Source of the DNA: Dicyema japonicum
Taxonomy: Eukaryota; Dicyemida; Rhombozoa; Dicyemidae
Length of the DNA stretch: 64,000 bases
Direction: 5' to 3'
Assembly (NCBI GenBank): GCA_011109175.1
Contig: RDEW01000043.1
Span: 248,001 to 312,000, forward strand
Shown: one piece after another, positions 1 to 10,676 of the stretch
Layout: every line of letters starts with the position of its first letter
How positions within the stretch are numbered: position 1 is the stretch's first letter
Position numbers and translations under genes: made by a program
The notes under the pieces: model-generated
The model's input: the letters and a program-made list of their open reading frames with translations, nothing else
Database searches by the model: none
Told to the model about the DNA's origin: nothing

Positions 1-1559
1 AATAATCAGTTAATTTATCCCAGTTATCCTTTTACTTCTTACATTTTTCATAAAATTAAGTCGAAAATCGTAAAATTCTTTGAGCATTTCAGGAGATATG
101 TAAAAAATTTTCTTCTCTAGCTGATCAAGAGAATCTTGCGTTTCTCTTTAGAATTGTTTCCATGTTATTGTTTTCTAAACCTTCGTTGTAAATATTATCA
201 ACGAATTCGTCACTTTCCCCATTCAATGTTTCGTTTACGGCATTGTTGATCATTTCTTCTGTAATGGTATCTTCAATTTTTACGGAATCACGAATCTTTT
301 CAATTTGATTCCAACAATTAAATATTAAACTTGGATCAAGTTTTTCCCAGCTTTTAGAAATTAGCAGAATTACATGACGAAGGTTTATTTTGTTTATCAA
401 CCGTTTGAATTCATCATCATCCTCCTCAAAACACAAATACTGAATCAGATAATTTGAGTAATAATCTTTAAAGGTCTTGATAATTCCCATATCCAATGGT
501 TGCAAATACGGTGTTGTATTTTTTGGCAAAAATAAAAACTCAATATTTGAGCATTCAATAGTTTTATGACATCCCGCATTATCAAGCAATATTAATACTT
601 TTCTGTTGATTGTATAAAATCTTTCATTTATCCGAGTCAACCAGCTCATAAAAATATTTCCAGTCATCCATGCATTTTTAGAGGATGAATATGAAATTCC
701 AAAATCTTTCACATTGAAATTTTTGAGACATCGAGGGTTTTTAAATTTTCCAACAATCAATGGCTCAAGTTTTTCCCCCATGGAATTGCAACAAAGAAGT
801 ACAGTGACTCTTTCTTTTCCCTGTTTAAAGCCAAAAGTATCGTCATTTATTCCGACAAACGACTTTCGTGGAGTCCTTTTTATATAAAGAGCAGTTTCAT
901 CACAATTAAAAACATTTTGTCTTCCATATTGAATAATTTTCTCATCAAGAATTTTAAAAAACTCATTGATGTAAGTCAAGTCACATGAATTTTTTTCTCC
1001 ACAAATTGATTTAAATTTCAGTTCATGTCGCTTTTTAAATCTGTCAAGCCAGCCGTTTGAAGCTTTGAAAGTATCAAATCCAATTTTTGAAGCCGTATAT
1101 AAGGCAATTTTCTTTATGAAAGGACCTGATATTGGAACCTTATCTTCGCGTAGTTTCTGAAATATTTCAAAAACTTGATCATCGAATTTAGATTTCTCAC
1201 AATAAGGCATAGGATCCTCATCCGTGTTTACAGTTCCTTGTTCAAGAAAAGGTACAATTGTTTTTTTTATTCGCGAAATCATGCCTTTACTAGTTTTGTA
1301 TTTTTTAATTATCTGTCTTTCAGATAATTTGTTCTTCAATATCAATTTAATATATAATTAATTTTTTTATTAATAAAATATAATTTATTTTATTATAATT
1401 ATTCCCACAATTTTATAGTGCCCCAAAATTTCCATATTTTTTATCGATTTTCCATTTTACTCTGCCAAAATGTTGGCCAAAAAAATGCCCAAAATGCGGG
1501 GGTGCCCCAAAATCCGAGGGTGCCCCCCTTGGGGTCTGCCTCAATTCGGGGTCGGACTG
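1..1559 (-). mobile_element. Tigger/pogo-type DNA transposon (left end outside window)
   Basis: The right boundary is visible. On the minus strand the element begins with CAGTCCGACCCCGAATTGAG (ending at 1559) next to a TA dinucleotide at 1560-1561, the expected target duplication for Tc1/mariner-pogo elements. Just inside lie several diverged GC-rich repeats of the type TTTTGGGGCACCC (about 1420-1540). The transposase reads away from this end on the minus strand. The other terminus would lie left of base 1 and cannot be checked. Confidence 0.75.
125..1345 (-). CDS. Tigger/jerky-like DDE transposase, open frame of 406 codons
   Basis: Cut-and-paste transposase of the pogo/Tigger group. The N-terminus keeps only the second half of a psq-type helix-turn-helix (ISRIKK near residue 25). 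A CENP-B/Tc5-like HTH follows around residues 55-115 (NGWLDRFKKRH). The DDE_1 core shows the three expected acidic positions: NCDETAL (about 147), LLDNAGCH (about 256) and LQPLDMG (about 284). No stop or frameshift interrupts it, unusual for this window. The frame opens at a TTG and is closed upstream by an in-frame TAA, so either the first ~20 codons sit in another exon or they are lost. The neighbours are only its own terminal repeats. It looks recently active, but the missing start makes autonomy doubtful. Confidence 0.85.
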   Translation of the reverse strand: MILKNKLSERQIIKKYKTSKGMISRIKKTIVPFLEQGTVNTDEDPMPYCEKSKFDDQVFEIFQKLREDKVPISGPFIKKIALYTASKIGFDTFKASNGWLDRFKKRHELKFKSICGEKNSCDLTYINEFFKILDEKIIQYGRQNVFNCDETALYIKRTPRKSFVGINDDTFGFKQGKERVTVLLCCNSMGEKLEPLIVGKFKNPRCLKNFNVKDFGISYSSSKNAWMTGNIFMSWLTRINERFYTINRKVLILLDNAGCHKTIECSNIEFLFLPKNTTPYLQPLDMGIIKTFKDYYSNYLIQYLCFEEDDDEFKRLINKINLRHVILLISKSWEKLDPSLIFNCWNQIEKIRDSVKIEDTITEEMINNAVNETLNGESDEFVDNIYNEGLENNNMETILKRNARFS

Positions 1560-1561
1560 TA

Positions 1562-2500
1562 TCGTCGCTGTAATAATCCCGGAGATCTAGTAGATAAGAT
1601 TCAAGGTACACAGCGAACAATAGCGGAGAGAGGGACTCTCCTTGAGGTGTGTCTACAGTTATCTCAATTTCTTTCTAAATACATTTTTAATACGCATTCG
1701 AACACTTTGTTTGACAGGAGTATCCGTATTGGAGTGACCTAGTCCAGGAAACTTTTCAGCACTTAAATGAGTTTTCTTACACGAACAGTTCGAAAGCACT
1801 GGTGAGATCATTTAAAGGAATAGTCCTTGAACCTTGGAATCTTTGCTGAATAGCAAAATGTCACCTATGGCAACATACTACATCAGCTGTTGATCTCCCA
1901 GTCCTGAACTGACTATGGCTTTGAGCTAAGTACCCACCACTAGCCCGTGGCCGATTAAGTACGGTCAGGACAAAGAACTTCCTCAGGGTATTTAGAAGGA
2001 TGAATGGACGCAATTTTACAACAGGCCAAGCGGGTTTGCTTTTGGACTGACATTAATACTCCTTTTCCAAGCTCTTAAAAGTCCTTGTTAGCTATCATAT
2101 AATTCAACGATCTTGAGAGTTTTTCTTCAAGTTTTGCTGGGCCAAATTTTAACAATTCTGAAGAAATGTTATCTGGTCACAGACGGCGACCAAATTTGAG
2201 CTTCCTTATCGAGACATCCACTGGTAAATTTGGTATCTTCAGGCGTAAAGTCCAATTTCCCTCCTTTCACAGAGAACAGTTGTTCAAAGTGTTATATCTG
2301 TTCGGCAGCATTTCCTATTATTTTCCATTTCTGTCATGAAAAAGAGGGTTCTTTTTCCGCAATAGTCGTATAACCAGAAATGTTGCACCGTTGTTTTTCG
2401 ACCTCTTAAATCTTGTTTTCCGACTGGTTAGTAGATGTTGCTTTTTTAAGAGTTTAATTTTCTGCTCATTTTTTAACAGAGGAAAGTAAAAAGTATTAAT
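1562..2500 (-). mobile_element. YADD-family non-LTR retrotransposon RT fragment
   Basis: Degenerate reverse transcriptase on the minus strand. At about 1620-1660 (reverse complement) the palm motif TPQGESLSPLLF is readable, and near 1890-1950 TGRSTADVVCCHR, equivalent to the ST-AD-VW-HR block of the copies at 39.9 and 60.6 kb. Several stops and shifts separate the blocks. From about 2150 to 2500 no confident motif was seen. The copy abuts the TA at the end of the Tigger element. Confidence 0.6.
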
Positions 2501-2839
2501 TGCCATCTCACCAAGAGTCCTGCAATAGATTGGACTCTCCTCTGTGCTCTCAGACTCTTTTTATCGTTTATTCTATGCTGCAACATAAGAGTCAATGATG
2601 GCATCTCTTTTTAGGACAGCGCTTCTCGATTCGTGTTGAGTTTTCACCCAAAAATATTAAAACCAACCTCGCACCCCCAAGTTTTAAATCTAAGAGAATT
2701 CGAATTTTATTCAAAAAAATAGTCAGGTTCCTTGAGACTTTTCCTGTCTTTTAGTTTTAATTAATTTTTCGAAGCGTGGTTTTTTGTTTGCTAACGCAAT
2801 TCTGAGATCGTTTTCAGGGATTAAAGCGTTTCGGTACTT

Positions 2840-5352
2840 ATTTTATATATATAGTAGAGATGAAAATTCAGATTCACATAGCCAAGTTGTTGCAAATAGA
2901 GCCAGAACTTCCAGTGATTTCTTTGCAAGAATCGGAAAACCAAATTGCAAAACCTCCAAAGAATTTGAGTCGCACAACATTTTCAATGATGTAGATGATT
3001 GCATTTCAATCAATATTTCCGATTGAGAAATACCAATCAATGAAAGTTTTAAACATTCAAGATGATTGCTGATTTCTTTTTAAATATTTTTATCTAAAAA
3101 TCTAGCTGAATTCAATAGCAATTTCATCCTGCGTTGAAAAAATTCAAAAATTATTGTCTTGAATACGTCGAGTCCACAATAACAGTTTATTCCTGAAGGC
3201 ACGTAAATTATCAGAAGCATTTATAATGCTCATCCTTTTCCCTTGAATTGATAGATTCAACTGGTTAAGATGATTTAATATGTCAGCCATATATGCCACA
3301 CAAGACTCACAAAATTTGGAGATTTGAAACAATCAAATAGTTCAGAGTTTTTTCAATAAAAATTGTTCGATTTCACGTCTGAGAATAAAAAACTTGTTAA
3401 ACACGGCCTCTTGACATCCACCTAACATCAGTATGATACAAGAGAACAGTGGCGTCATAATGCTTTGAACAATCAATGATTCAAAGCCTTCTCTCGAATA
3501 AAATTTACGATTTTGACACACGAATTCAAGACATCTTTTAACTTCATAGGCAGAGACTTAGATACGAGTGCATGTCGATAAAGGAATACAGTGAGTGACT
3601 GTTACATCTGGAACATGTTTTCTTAAAAGGGCTGCAAACTCCGACCTGTTCCCCAGCATAATTGGAATCCGTGCAAATTGACTCGATAATTTCCAATGAA
3701 CTATCGTGTTCGTAAAAGAAAGTCTCGATTATTTGAAAAACATTTTTTGCAGAGGCTTTTGTTTCGAGAGGTTTACAAAAAAGAAACTCTTCGGCAATTA
3801 AATTTTTTTGTACATAACGCTGATACAATTAATTCGATCCCGGATACAACTATTAGATAGAGGTGCAGTTTTCGAGAATCGTTTAGACCAGGGTTCTCAG
3901 CCTTTTTTTACTCGTCGACTCTTGACTTTTTTTCGACCACCCTAATATTTAATCGACCCCTTAAAACTTTTTTTTATTTAGAACAGACAATTCTAAGTAA
4001 AATTAGTTAATTATCTAAAATGAATTCATTGTTAATAATCAAAATAAAACAAAAAAAAGTATATACTCGATGTTAAGTTGGTTAATAATCAAATAAACTA
4101 TAATAAAAAAAAGAATTAAATACCAATGGGATCCCTGTGACTGAAGTTTTTTGACCAAAGATTCGATATCTGGCTCTCTTTGTGTTATTTTTAAACGAAT
4201 ATCACCTCTACTGGAACACTTCAATCTGTTTTCGTTCTTTATTTACAATTCGATGTAGAATGGTAAATCCGCATTCAACACAGTATTATGTCGAAAATAG
4301 AGTAGCAATTGTGCTATTTCTGTCCACAATTTTGGATAACTCTTTTTCACTTTCATATTTTGCCAAAAATAACAGGTGATTGTGAATCATTATAATATAG
4401 ATTTAATTCTGGATTGAATTTTAACATAATTAATTTTTCCTGAATAATTTCTTTTTTTGAAATTTCGTCGGGATTTAACTCATCAGATCTGATAGAATCA
4501 CTGATATAGATGGTTTGATGAGATTTTCACCATAAACATGAAGAACTCTTAATTTTTGGAAATAATCATTGCAATTTTATAGGATGCAATTAGTCCTTTT
4601 AAATATAATTTAAAATAACAACAATTATTGTTTCTTTTATTACTATTTGTAAAAACAGTGTCAATCGTTTTTTGTTTACGAAAAGAATCCTTTAATTCTT
4701 CAAAATACTCTAATGGTTTATCTTTTTTATCCGATTGTTTTCTCCTAAGATGATCCAAATTTGGACGGTTTCATTGCATCATTTGATAATGACTTTATTA
4801 CGCAGTAAGCAATATGGTCTATTATCAAAAGAATTTTTTATAAATTTAAATATTTAATTTTATATTGACGAATTTTTATTGTAGAAGACAACTCATACAC
4901 GAAACAAAAACAATCATGGAAATTTTAAAAATTTTAAAGAACAAAGGTTTACCACTTTAAAAATAACTAACTTAATTTAAAATAAAAAATTAAATATGTT
5001 AAATTTATTTTTCGATTCCTAAGTATTTCATTTTTGACCCCTTACGATCTGGATTAATTTTAGACCCCTGGGGTCGAATCGACCCCAGGTTGAGAACCGC
5101 TGGTTTTAGACCCAGAACTGTTTTCACAATTTCCAATGCACACGGCTTAATAAGAGTCTCCGAATAGTATGTGTCTTCTTTGATTTCGCAACTTCATATG
5201 CAATTTTGAATGACGCCAAAAGTAAGGGTTTGTCAATGGGGGTAAACCCAAGCTTCGGAAGAGTTCCTTGGATGTCGTATCGTGCCCTTTTAGCCTTCAA
5301 ACATTCAAAATCATTTCCTGAACGTTTTGCACCTCCGTGGAATGATTTAAAA
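2840..5352 (-). mobile_element. Decayed hAT transposase (ZBED5/SCAND3-like), split by a second hAT
   Basis: Minus-strand remnants occur in the right order for the domesticated-hAT-like ZBED5/FAM200 family. At 5124-5340 there is an N-terminal segment (LLLASFKIAYEVAKSKK-HTI). At 3544-3828 there is EEFLFCKPLETKA followed by the 'ESICTDS' block. At 3144-3332 there is YMADILNHLNQLNLSIQGK. At 2846-3016 there is the C-terminal dimerisation region (KKSLEVLALFATTWLCES). Frameshifts and stops separate the parts. The middle is interrupted by a separate TIR-bearing element at 3889-5102, and its upstream side by a retrotransposon 3' end at 5353. Non-functional. Confidence 0.7.
3889..5102 (-). mobile_element. 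hAT element nested inside the ZBED5-like hAT
   Basis: The ends are CAGGGTTCTCAGCC (3889) and GGTTGAGAACCGCTG (ending 5102), an imperfect terminal inverted repeat typical of hAT. The flanks are gtttagac (3881-3888) and gttttagac (5103-5111), an 8-bp target duplication with one extra T. Inside, a minus-strand fragment at 4549-4758 reads PLEYFEELKDSFRKQ ... IASYKIAMIISKN, which is hAT transposase N-terminal sequence. Most of the remaining 1.2 kb is AT-rich and decayed. Confidence 0.7.
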
Positions 5353-5890
5353 TGATTGACCCTTTGCACCGAACAAGAATTATTTTTTCAAGTGGTGCAA
5401 TATTTTCTTCAATAGATCTTGCGCGTCTCTCATAACTAAGCGGTAATTTAGATTTTAAATCAAGTCCACATGCCAATTTAATAGCATATCTCCTCAATCT
5501 ATCGAGAAGCTCTACTAGGATACTTCTCTAATTATTTTCAAACCATTCTTCGAAGCCATAAATCAAAAATGGTTCTATACAAGCTGTGTAAACATAGAGA
5601 AAAGTTTCCGGAAATGAAATCGTAGAAGCGATTTGTTTCCATCGACGTTTGACGGAGCTGCTCACGAAACTTATAAAAGCCCATGTTTTTGCTGGGATTT
5701 CTTGCATTCCTGTCATGGATTTTCTCAATTCGTGAAAAGTCGGTTTCTTTCAATGGTAGAACGGAAGATAAAAACTTTGTCTGATTACTAAGAGAAATCT
5801 TTCTGATGCTCAATTCTGTGTGCTGGGTGACCTGGTATTTCACGCTTTTCGTGGAACTGACGGCCGAACATGAACAAGTAGCCACTAATT
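5353..5890 (-). mobile_element. 3' end of the CR1/Jockey-like family seen at 51.9-54.7 kb
   Basis: Minus-strand text at 5528-5728 (SFPETFLYVYTACIEPFLIYGF) and 5297-5497 (IKLACGLDLKSKLPLS) matches, with a few substitutions, the C-terminal part of the element ending near 51.9 kb. Both copies stop at the same GGGTCAAT end, here joined to hAT sequence at about 5353. A second frame at 5538-5885 covers the preceding RT-thumb region with a shift. 5'-truncated, non-functional. Confidence 0.65.
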
Positions 5891-6229
5891 GGAAGAATCT
5901 TCGATTTTCAGTTAGAGTGAATTTTAGGCATTTTTTATTACTTTAAGGACAACTCTCTAAGCTTTCTAGATTTTTTCAAGATTAGTTGAAGAGATACAGC
6001 TTCTCTAAATATGAACAGCATAGTTACTTGTTGAGCTAATGCCTCTGAAGTGAATCATTTCTAAGAGTTTTCCAGAGACCGAAGTATTGATTGAAGGTGG
6101 TAATATAGTCGTCCCATTCTTAAGTCTTGTGTTTGTGGACGAGATCGTTGATTTACTTTTTTATCACAGACAGAGATTTGATTCTTAAAATGCGAACATT
6201 GACCTGATTTTTTCAGCGTTTTTTGAACA
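5891..6229. other. Unassigned spacer
   Basis: I see no conserved open frame, RNA gene or terminal repeat here. It may be unrecognisable retroelement sequence, since both flanks are retroelements. Confidence 0.4.
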
Positions 6230-7080
6230 GATCAGTGATCTAATAAATGAAATGAAGACCACAATTTACAACGAATCCGCTAGGAATATACTTAATGTCA
6301 TCTGTGATGAGAAAATGGGTAAAGATTATACAGTGACGTCGAGAGTGTGGAAGAGACCATAAGAAAAGTTTATAAAAATCCACTGTAATTGCTCTGTGGA
6401 GAGTCTGAAAAGTGGGTTTTGCAAACTGAATTACACAACAGCCTTATTTTTGGTTCTGTGCTGACCGTCTCAGGAATACTCGGTTCTCCTATGCAACCAG
6501 GTCGTTAAGAAGATCTTGACATGATTCCTTACATCGCCGTTAATTTCGTGCACGTTGAATGGTCATTTTTCAACCCCAAAAAGGGAACAGCAAGAAAGGA
6601 GTTAGGCTAACTAATTAAGAGATCCCTTTCCATTGAAGTACCTCAAGGTTCTTCCCTTTCACTGCATTATTCTACTTATGTATTCATGCTGCAACCTACA
6701 AATGAAAATTGCATTATACTTTCCTGTGCGGATGATATTATCATCACTGGTCTGACACCGGGATCACTTAATTTAGACGATAACTTTTTCTTCTTCCTGT
6801 GTTCCCGGTTATAATAATACCACGCAAAACATCATGGGAGTCATGTTTGACCAGGGACCGGTTGCTAACAAGAAAGTCAGATCCAAGAGCAGCGCTCCCA
6901 GAGATCTGTCAGGCTGCGCAGACCTCGGAGGCGGACCCGGACAAGAGGTGGCCGTATTCTGGCCATCAAGAAGGCATGTTGGGCAAAGTAGAAAGGACGA
7001 TTGTCAGATTTTTAGAAACCAAATCGTGGATCGTTTTCAGACGTGACTGAGAGGAGTCAGTCTCTGGGATGGTATGATGA
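6230..7080 (+). mobile_element. Non-LTR reverse transcriptase fragment
   Basis: Plus-strand RT motifs in decayed frames: EVPQGSSLSLHYSTYV (about 6635-6680), then CADDIIITGLTPGSLN (about 6725-6775), which is the catalytic palm box with Cys for Tyr. Around 6825-6860 a GVMFDQ thumb motif follows. Frames shift between motifs. The copy runs directly into the dispersed repeat starting near 7085, which may be its 3' untranslated region. Confidence 0.55.
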
Positions 7081-7084
7081 ATGC

Positions 7085-7520
7085 GAACTTTTTTTACTGA
7101 GGGTCTCCTTTTAGTTAGTTAAGTAACCCCAGCCTCACTAACTTGTAGGAGACTAGCCACTATTATGTAGGACGCAACAGATGTTTGTCGCTCTCATTGA
7201 TCGGTCAGTCCCGGTATTGTAGAGGAACATTGTGCCAATTCATGACATTCAAATAGGTGATTTGTTGTCAACACGTGGAGGTTGCAAAAGGGACAGAATC
7301 ATCGTATGTTGGTAGGTGTGGATGGTGGCCACATCGTAGACGAGCCAGGTTCACTCGTACGTCCCTCGGAAAATAGGATTCTTATTGGTCTATTAAAGGA
7401 AGGGGTCGCTGTATTATTTTACTGTCTTCGAGTCTTCGGATGCTTCTCGTAGAAACAAAATCGTGTATCTGTTTCTCCTTTTGTTTGTGGAAACCCGAAG
7501 GCAGTGAGTGGATGACTTGG
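7085..7520 (+). repeat. Dispersed repeat R1, copy 1
   Basis: Closely similar to 10677-10985 plus 12503-12625, and more distantly to 22430-22750. Shared landmarks are CCCCAGCCTCACTAACTTGT, GGTTGCAAAAGGGACAGAAT, CGTCCCTCGGAAgAtAGGAT and CTTCGGATGCTT. It lies just after RT sequence, so it is probably the 3' part of a non-LTR family. I recognise no protein domain in it. Confidence 0.7.
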
Positions 7521-7620
7521 CGAAGAAATCCAATTTATTGTAATACTCTGAAATGCAATTAAATTAATTTAATTTTAATAATTTATTTCGTTATAAAAAT
7601 ATAAATATGAAGTCGAGACG

Positions 7621-8199
7621 ATGTTAAGGTTTAAATTATTAGTTTTAGAGCAGTTTTCTTCCTCAAGGAGGAACTTAATTAATGTGCTATTCGGATTTTG
7701 TATTTTTGAAAGACTCTGGAATTACGTGGGGAGTTTAAAATTGGTATAATTGAGTTCATATTTTAGCTTACCGGTGGTGCAATGATGCCAACATTTTACG
7801 GAGGAGATATTTTGGTTGTGAGATCAATATCTACTTATTTTTCATACCCCAATCCGTAAACTTATGTGACTAAAAGATTTAGTGGGGACATTGTGATCTT
7901 GAGATCTCCGGTGGACACCGAATCAACCCTGTGCAGACGAATTATTGCTTCAGAAGGAGAAATATTATGCAAAAATGGTATCACATTGGTGGTTGGTGGA
8001 TTATTTATTTTGGGTTCCACGTGGTCACATATGGGTCGAAAGTGATAACAATGACCAAACCCATGATTATAATGAACTTGGAGCTGTTCCAGTCGCTTTA
8101 ATACTCGGAAAAGTGGTTTATTGGTTTGACTTTGGCATTCATCGTAGTCTGAGAACTCACTCTGTGATTACTTCTCTAAAGTGGGCTCAAGAAGATTAA
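7621..8199 (+). CDS. IMMP1-like mitochondrial inner-membrane peptidase, catalytic dyad replaced
   Basis: Signal-peptidase-I family (S26). IMMP1 trims presequences of intermembrane-space proteins. Spliced length is 168 codons (human IMMP1L is 166 aa). Introns lie at 7744-7766 (23 nt), 7856-7882 (27 nt) and 7992-8013 (22 nt, or 7989-8013). The ATG at 7621 gives an N-terminus with an FGFCIFERLWNYVG stretch as in IMMP1. Box B reads GGAMMPTF where the family has G-x-S-M-x-P-T, so the nucleophile Ser is Ala. The dyad Lys in CKR is Arg (LCRRIIASEGE). The downstream VPRGHIWVESDN box is well kept. The third intron ends in GG instead of AG. Either a pseudo-protease or a decaying gene; the family call is firm. 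Confidence 0.8.
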
Positions 8200-8271
8200 T
8201 TTGGAGAAGTCATCATGTTTAATTGAGGCTATTTAACAGATTTTATTAAAATACTGTTTAATTTTGTTCTC

Positions 8272-8277
8272 AATAAA
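8272..8277 (+). promoter_or_regulatory. Candidate poly(A) signal of the IMMP1-like gene
   Basis: AATAAA 72 bases past the stop codon, in AT-rich sequence. Confidence 0.4.
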
Positions 8278-8439
8278 TTTTTATTGATTTTTCACATTCA
8301 GGATGTTATGAATTTCCAATATTTTTAGGTGTATTCTACACTACTACAAGAAAAGCACTCCACAGATGTTCTCTTCAAATATGGGCTTGGAAGAGTGGAA
8401 TGATGTCATGATAGGAGATTCACATCACTTGCTCATTAT

Positions 8440-9395
8440 GGAGGGTTGAGAAAATAACTACATGTGTCGTTAATTTCCTTAACAAGAGAGGTCCGCTTTA
8501 TACAGAAACAATGTGATCGTTTATTCGACGAACTGCCAGGAAGAAAATGGAGGATGAAAGCTAAAAACGATAAAAATCAATCTTTCTGGAAGTTATACAA
8601 AAACCTTATACTTTAAAAAATCCTGATTGAGGACAGACCATGCGACAAAAAGTTCTGACCATTTTCCGATACTTTCTTGTCGACTATCTGGAATTATATT
8701 TCTATGGTTTGAGCACGGACCTAGTTGCTGATGAAGAGAGGAGGTCAAATTCTTACTATTTACCTTATGAAGTGAGATACACCCTGCTGTGAAAAAATGA
8801 AAAAATAAGGCTATTGGACTTGATCATTTGAGAATGAAATTGTCTAAAGATACTATAATCTTTTTTGAGGCTCTCCGGAGACTCTTCGACGCCAGTCTAA
8901 GACTCGGATATATCGCACAGGACTAAAAACTATCAATGGTTCCTATCAAAAACCTAAGGACCCTTCTAGTTCACTTGAAAAATTCTAATATGTTCACTTG
9001 CAAAGATTATGGAAAGAATAAGTCACTTTTGAGACTGAATCAGTTTGACTTTCGGTCTTAATGGTACTGCGGTCGCTGCCTATTCTATCTCAATTCTGAA
9101 ATAGCTTTTAAATGTCACTTCAATGTCATTTTCCTGGATATCTTCAAGACTTTTGACAATTTATGAAATGATACCCCCATTGAACAACCTCAACGAGCCA
9201 GTAAACTGAATTATTTGTATGATCCTATCAAAGTTTCCCTATGTGGAATAAATTCGTTTTTGAGCCATGGACTATATATCTTTGGATCTACGATTATTTA
9301 CAATTAACTGTTTTTTACTTAAATAAAGTGTGTGTCCTGCCTATGCGGAGCTAATTCCACGGCTCCGTGAAAAAGGCTGTTATTATTATTAAAAA
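8440..9395 (+). mobile_element. Jockey-like non-LTR fragment with 3' tail
   Basis: Decayed plus-strand frames: CDRLFDELPGRKWRMKAK (about 8510), NKAIGLDHLRMKLS (about 8800) and the RT finger block near 8935-9010. The last ~80 bases (9312-9395, ending in TTATTATTATT) match the terminus at 51110-51190, sharing ACTTAAA-TAAAG and GTCCTGC-TA-G-GGAGCTA, so both are 3' ends of one family. No catalytic palm survives. Confidence 0.55.
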
Positions 9396-9499
9396 GAAAG
9401 CCATCCAGGCAATGCTATGCTTCCAGAACTCCAAATTCATGGAAAAACTGTCTTCTTAATATTTCGGGGGATCATTCTACCCTCACTTGTATATAAATA

Positions 9500-9770
9500 G
9501 GGAGGATATTTTGATAAATAGGGAGGATATTTTGCTACGCGACCGATTCGCATTTTATCCGATTGTGGTCATGACAACTGGAGGAATAAGTGGAAAATCG
9601 CTTCGTTTCCTAAAGAAACTTGGACGCTTAGCTACACTAAAAAGCCACGACGCACGTAAGACCCTGTGGCTTCTCTAGTTGATCTCTGTTGCAATCGTGA
9701 GAGGCAACGCAACGTCGATAATGTCGAAGGGTCCACTTTGGATGGATGGCCATGTTAATTAATTATCTTA
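9500..9770 (+). mobile_element. YLDD-family 3' end, copy F
   Basis: The C-terminal part of the YLDD-family ORF: RFAFYPIVVMTTGGISGK, then SLRFLKKLGRLATL, then after one TAG (in place of a Gln codon) ISVAIVRGNATSIM. The same ending (-AIIRGNAFAIL-) is seen at 44.65 kb. A tandem 21-bp duplication of AATAGGGAGGATATTTTG precedes it at about 9495-9535. Confidence 0.65.
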
Positions 9771-9879
9771 ATTATTTCCATTAATAAAATATTTAAATCT
9801 CTTCTATCAAGAACCTGACCACGTGGTCCCTTAATTTACCAGCGATGAATTTACCTAGAATCAATTTATTGTGTTAATA

Positions 9880-10100
9880 AACATTGATTTAATCATTGAG
9901 ACGTTTTCACAACTGCAAGGGCTGGTGCTTTCATCTACGCTTGTTTTTGATGGACTTTTGTGATATTGAATGGTCTCTGCTTCTAGAACCGTGGAAATTT
10001 TTGTTATATTTAATTAGTTGTTGGCTATTAACTTTTCTTGATGTATCCAGAGTTAATAAATTATTATTATCCCTGAAAAAAACCAGAAAGAAGGAGAATT
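9880..10100 (+). repeat. Dispersed repeat R2, copy 1
   Basis: The region around TTTTCACAACTGCAAGGGCTGG and GTGATATTGAATGGTCTCTG is similar to 62395-62525. It ends in GTTAATAAATTATTATTAT, the kind of tail carried by the retroelements here. The plus-strand 68-codon frame over it has no recognisable domain and is probably fortuitous. Confidence 0.5.
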
Positions 10101-10200
10101 GAATCGAGGGATTAGGGTCAAAATGGCGAGCGAGATTCGCTCAAATAGCTACCAGCGCTCACGGAGATCTCTAGTTTGTATGGAAATCCGATTCTCTAGA

Positions 10201-10670
10201 CAAGGGGGTCGGCAACCTTTTATGCAAAAAAGCCAATTTTTTTATTTTTTGGCAATTAAAAAAATGAAGAGCAACTTTTTTAACTTAAGACAAGATTCTA
10301 AATTTGAATCAGTAATTTGACTCCTTAATTTTGATTTGATCAAATTCATAAGGTGTATTTTTAATTTGGATAAAAATCACTGTTATATTAGAAAAATATT
10401 GGAATAGTTGTGACAATTTTAGAAAACATGATTTGATGTATTCACCATATGTGAATGGTTTCCCTATTTTTGCAATCTCATGACTGACGATGAAGCTTTC
10501 AATATTAGTAGTCCTGGCAGACTGCTTACAATTATATTGAACTTTCAATTTTAATATTTTTTGGAGTTCTTCCACAGCTAGTTTTGTGCATCGCCAATTG
10601 GATATTTTTTTTAAAAATCACCATGAATTAAATTGTCTCCAAGAATTGACTTTTTGTTCTGGTTGAATGT
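10201..10670 (-). mobile_element. Internally deleted hAT element
   Basis: CAAGGGGGTCGGCAACCTTT at 10201 matches the common hAT terminus (CAGGGGTCGGCAACC). A minus-strand frame at 10309-10575 reads NIESFIVSHEIAKIGKPFTYGEY, a hAT transposase block (FxxSxxIAKxGKPFxxGE). The catalytic region is absent. The other terminus was not located before repeat R1 begins at 10677. Confidence 0.6.
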
Positions 10671-10676
10671 TTCGTG

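Noticed and set aside
1470-1742. 90-codon plus-strand frame
   Set aside because: It is the antisense of the Tigger terminal repeats running into a retroelement; Gly/Pro-rich because of the repeat, not a domain.
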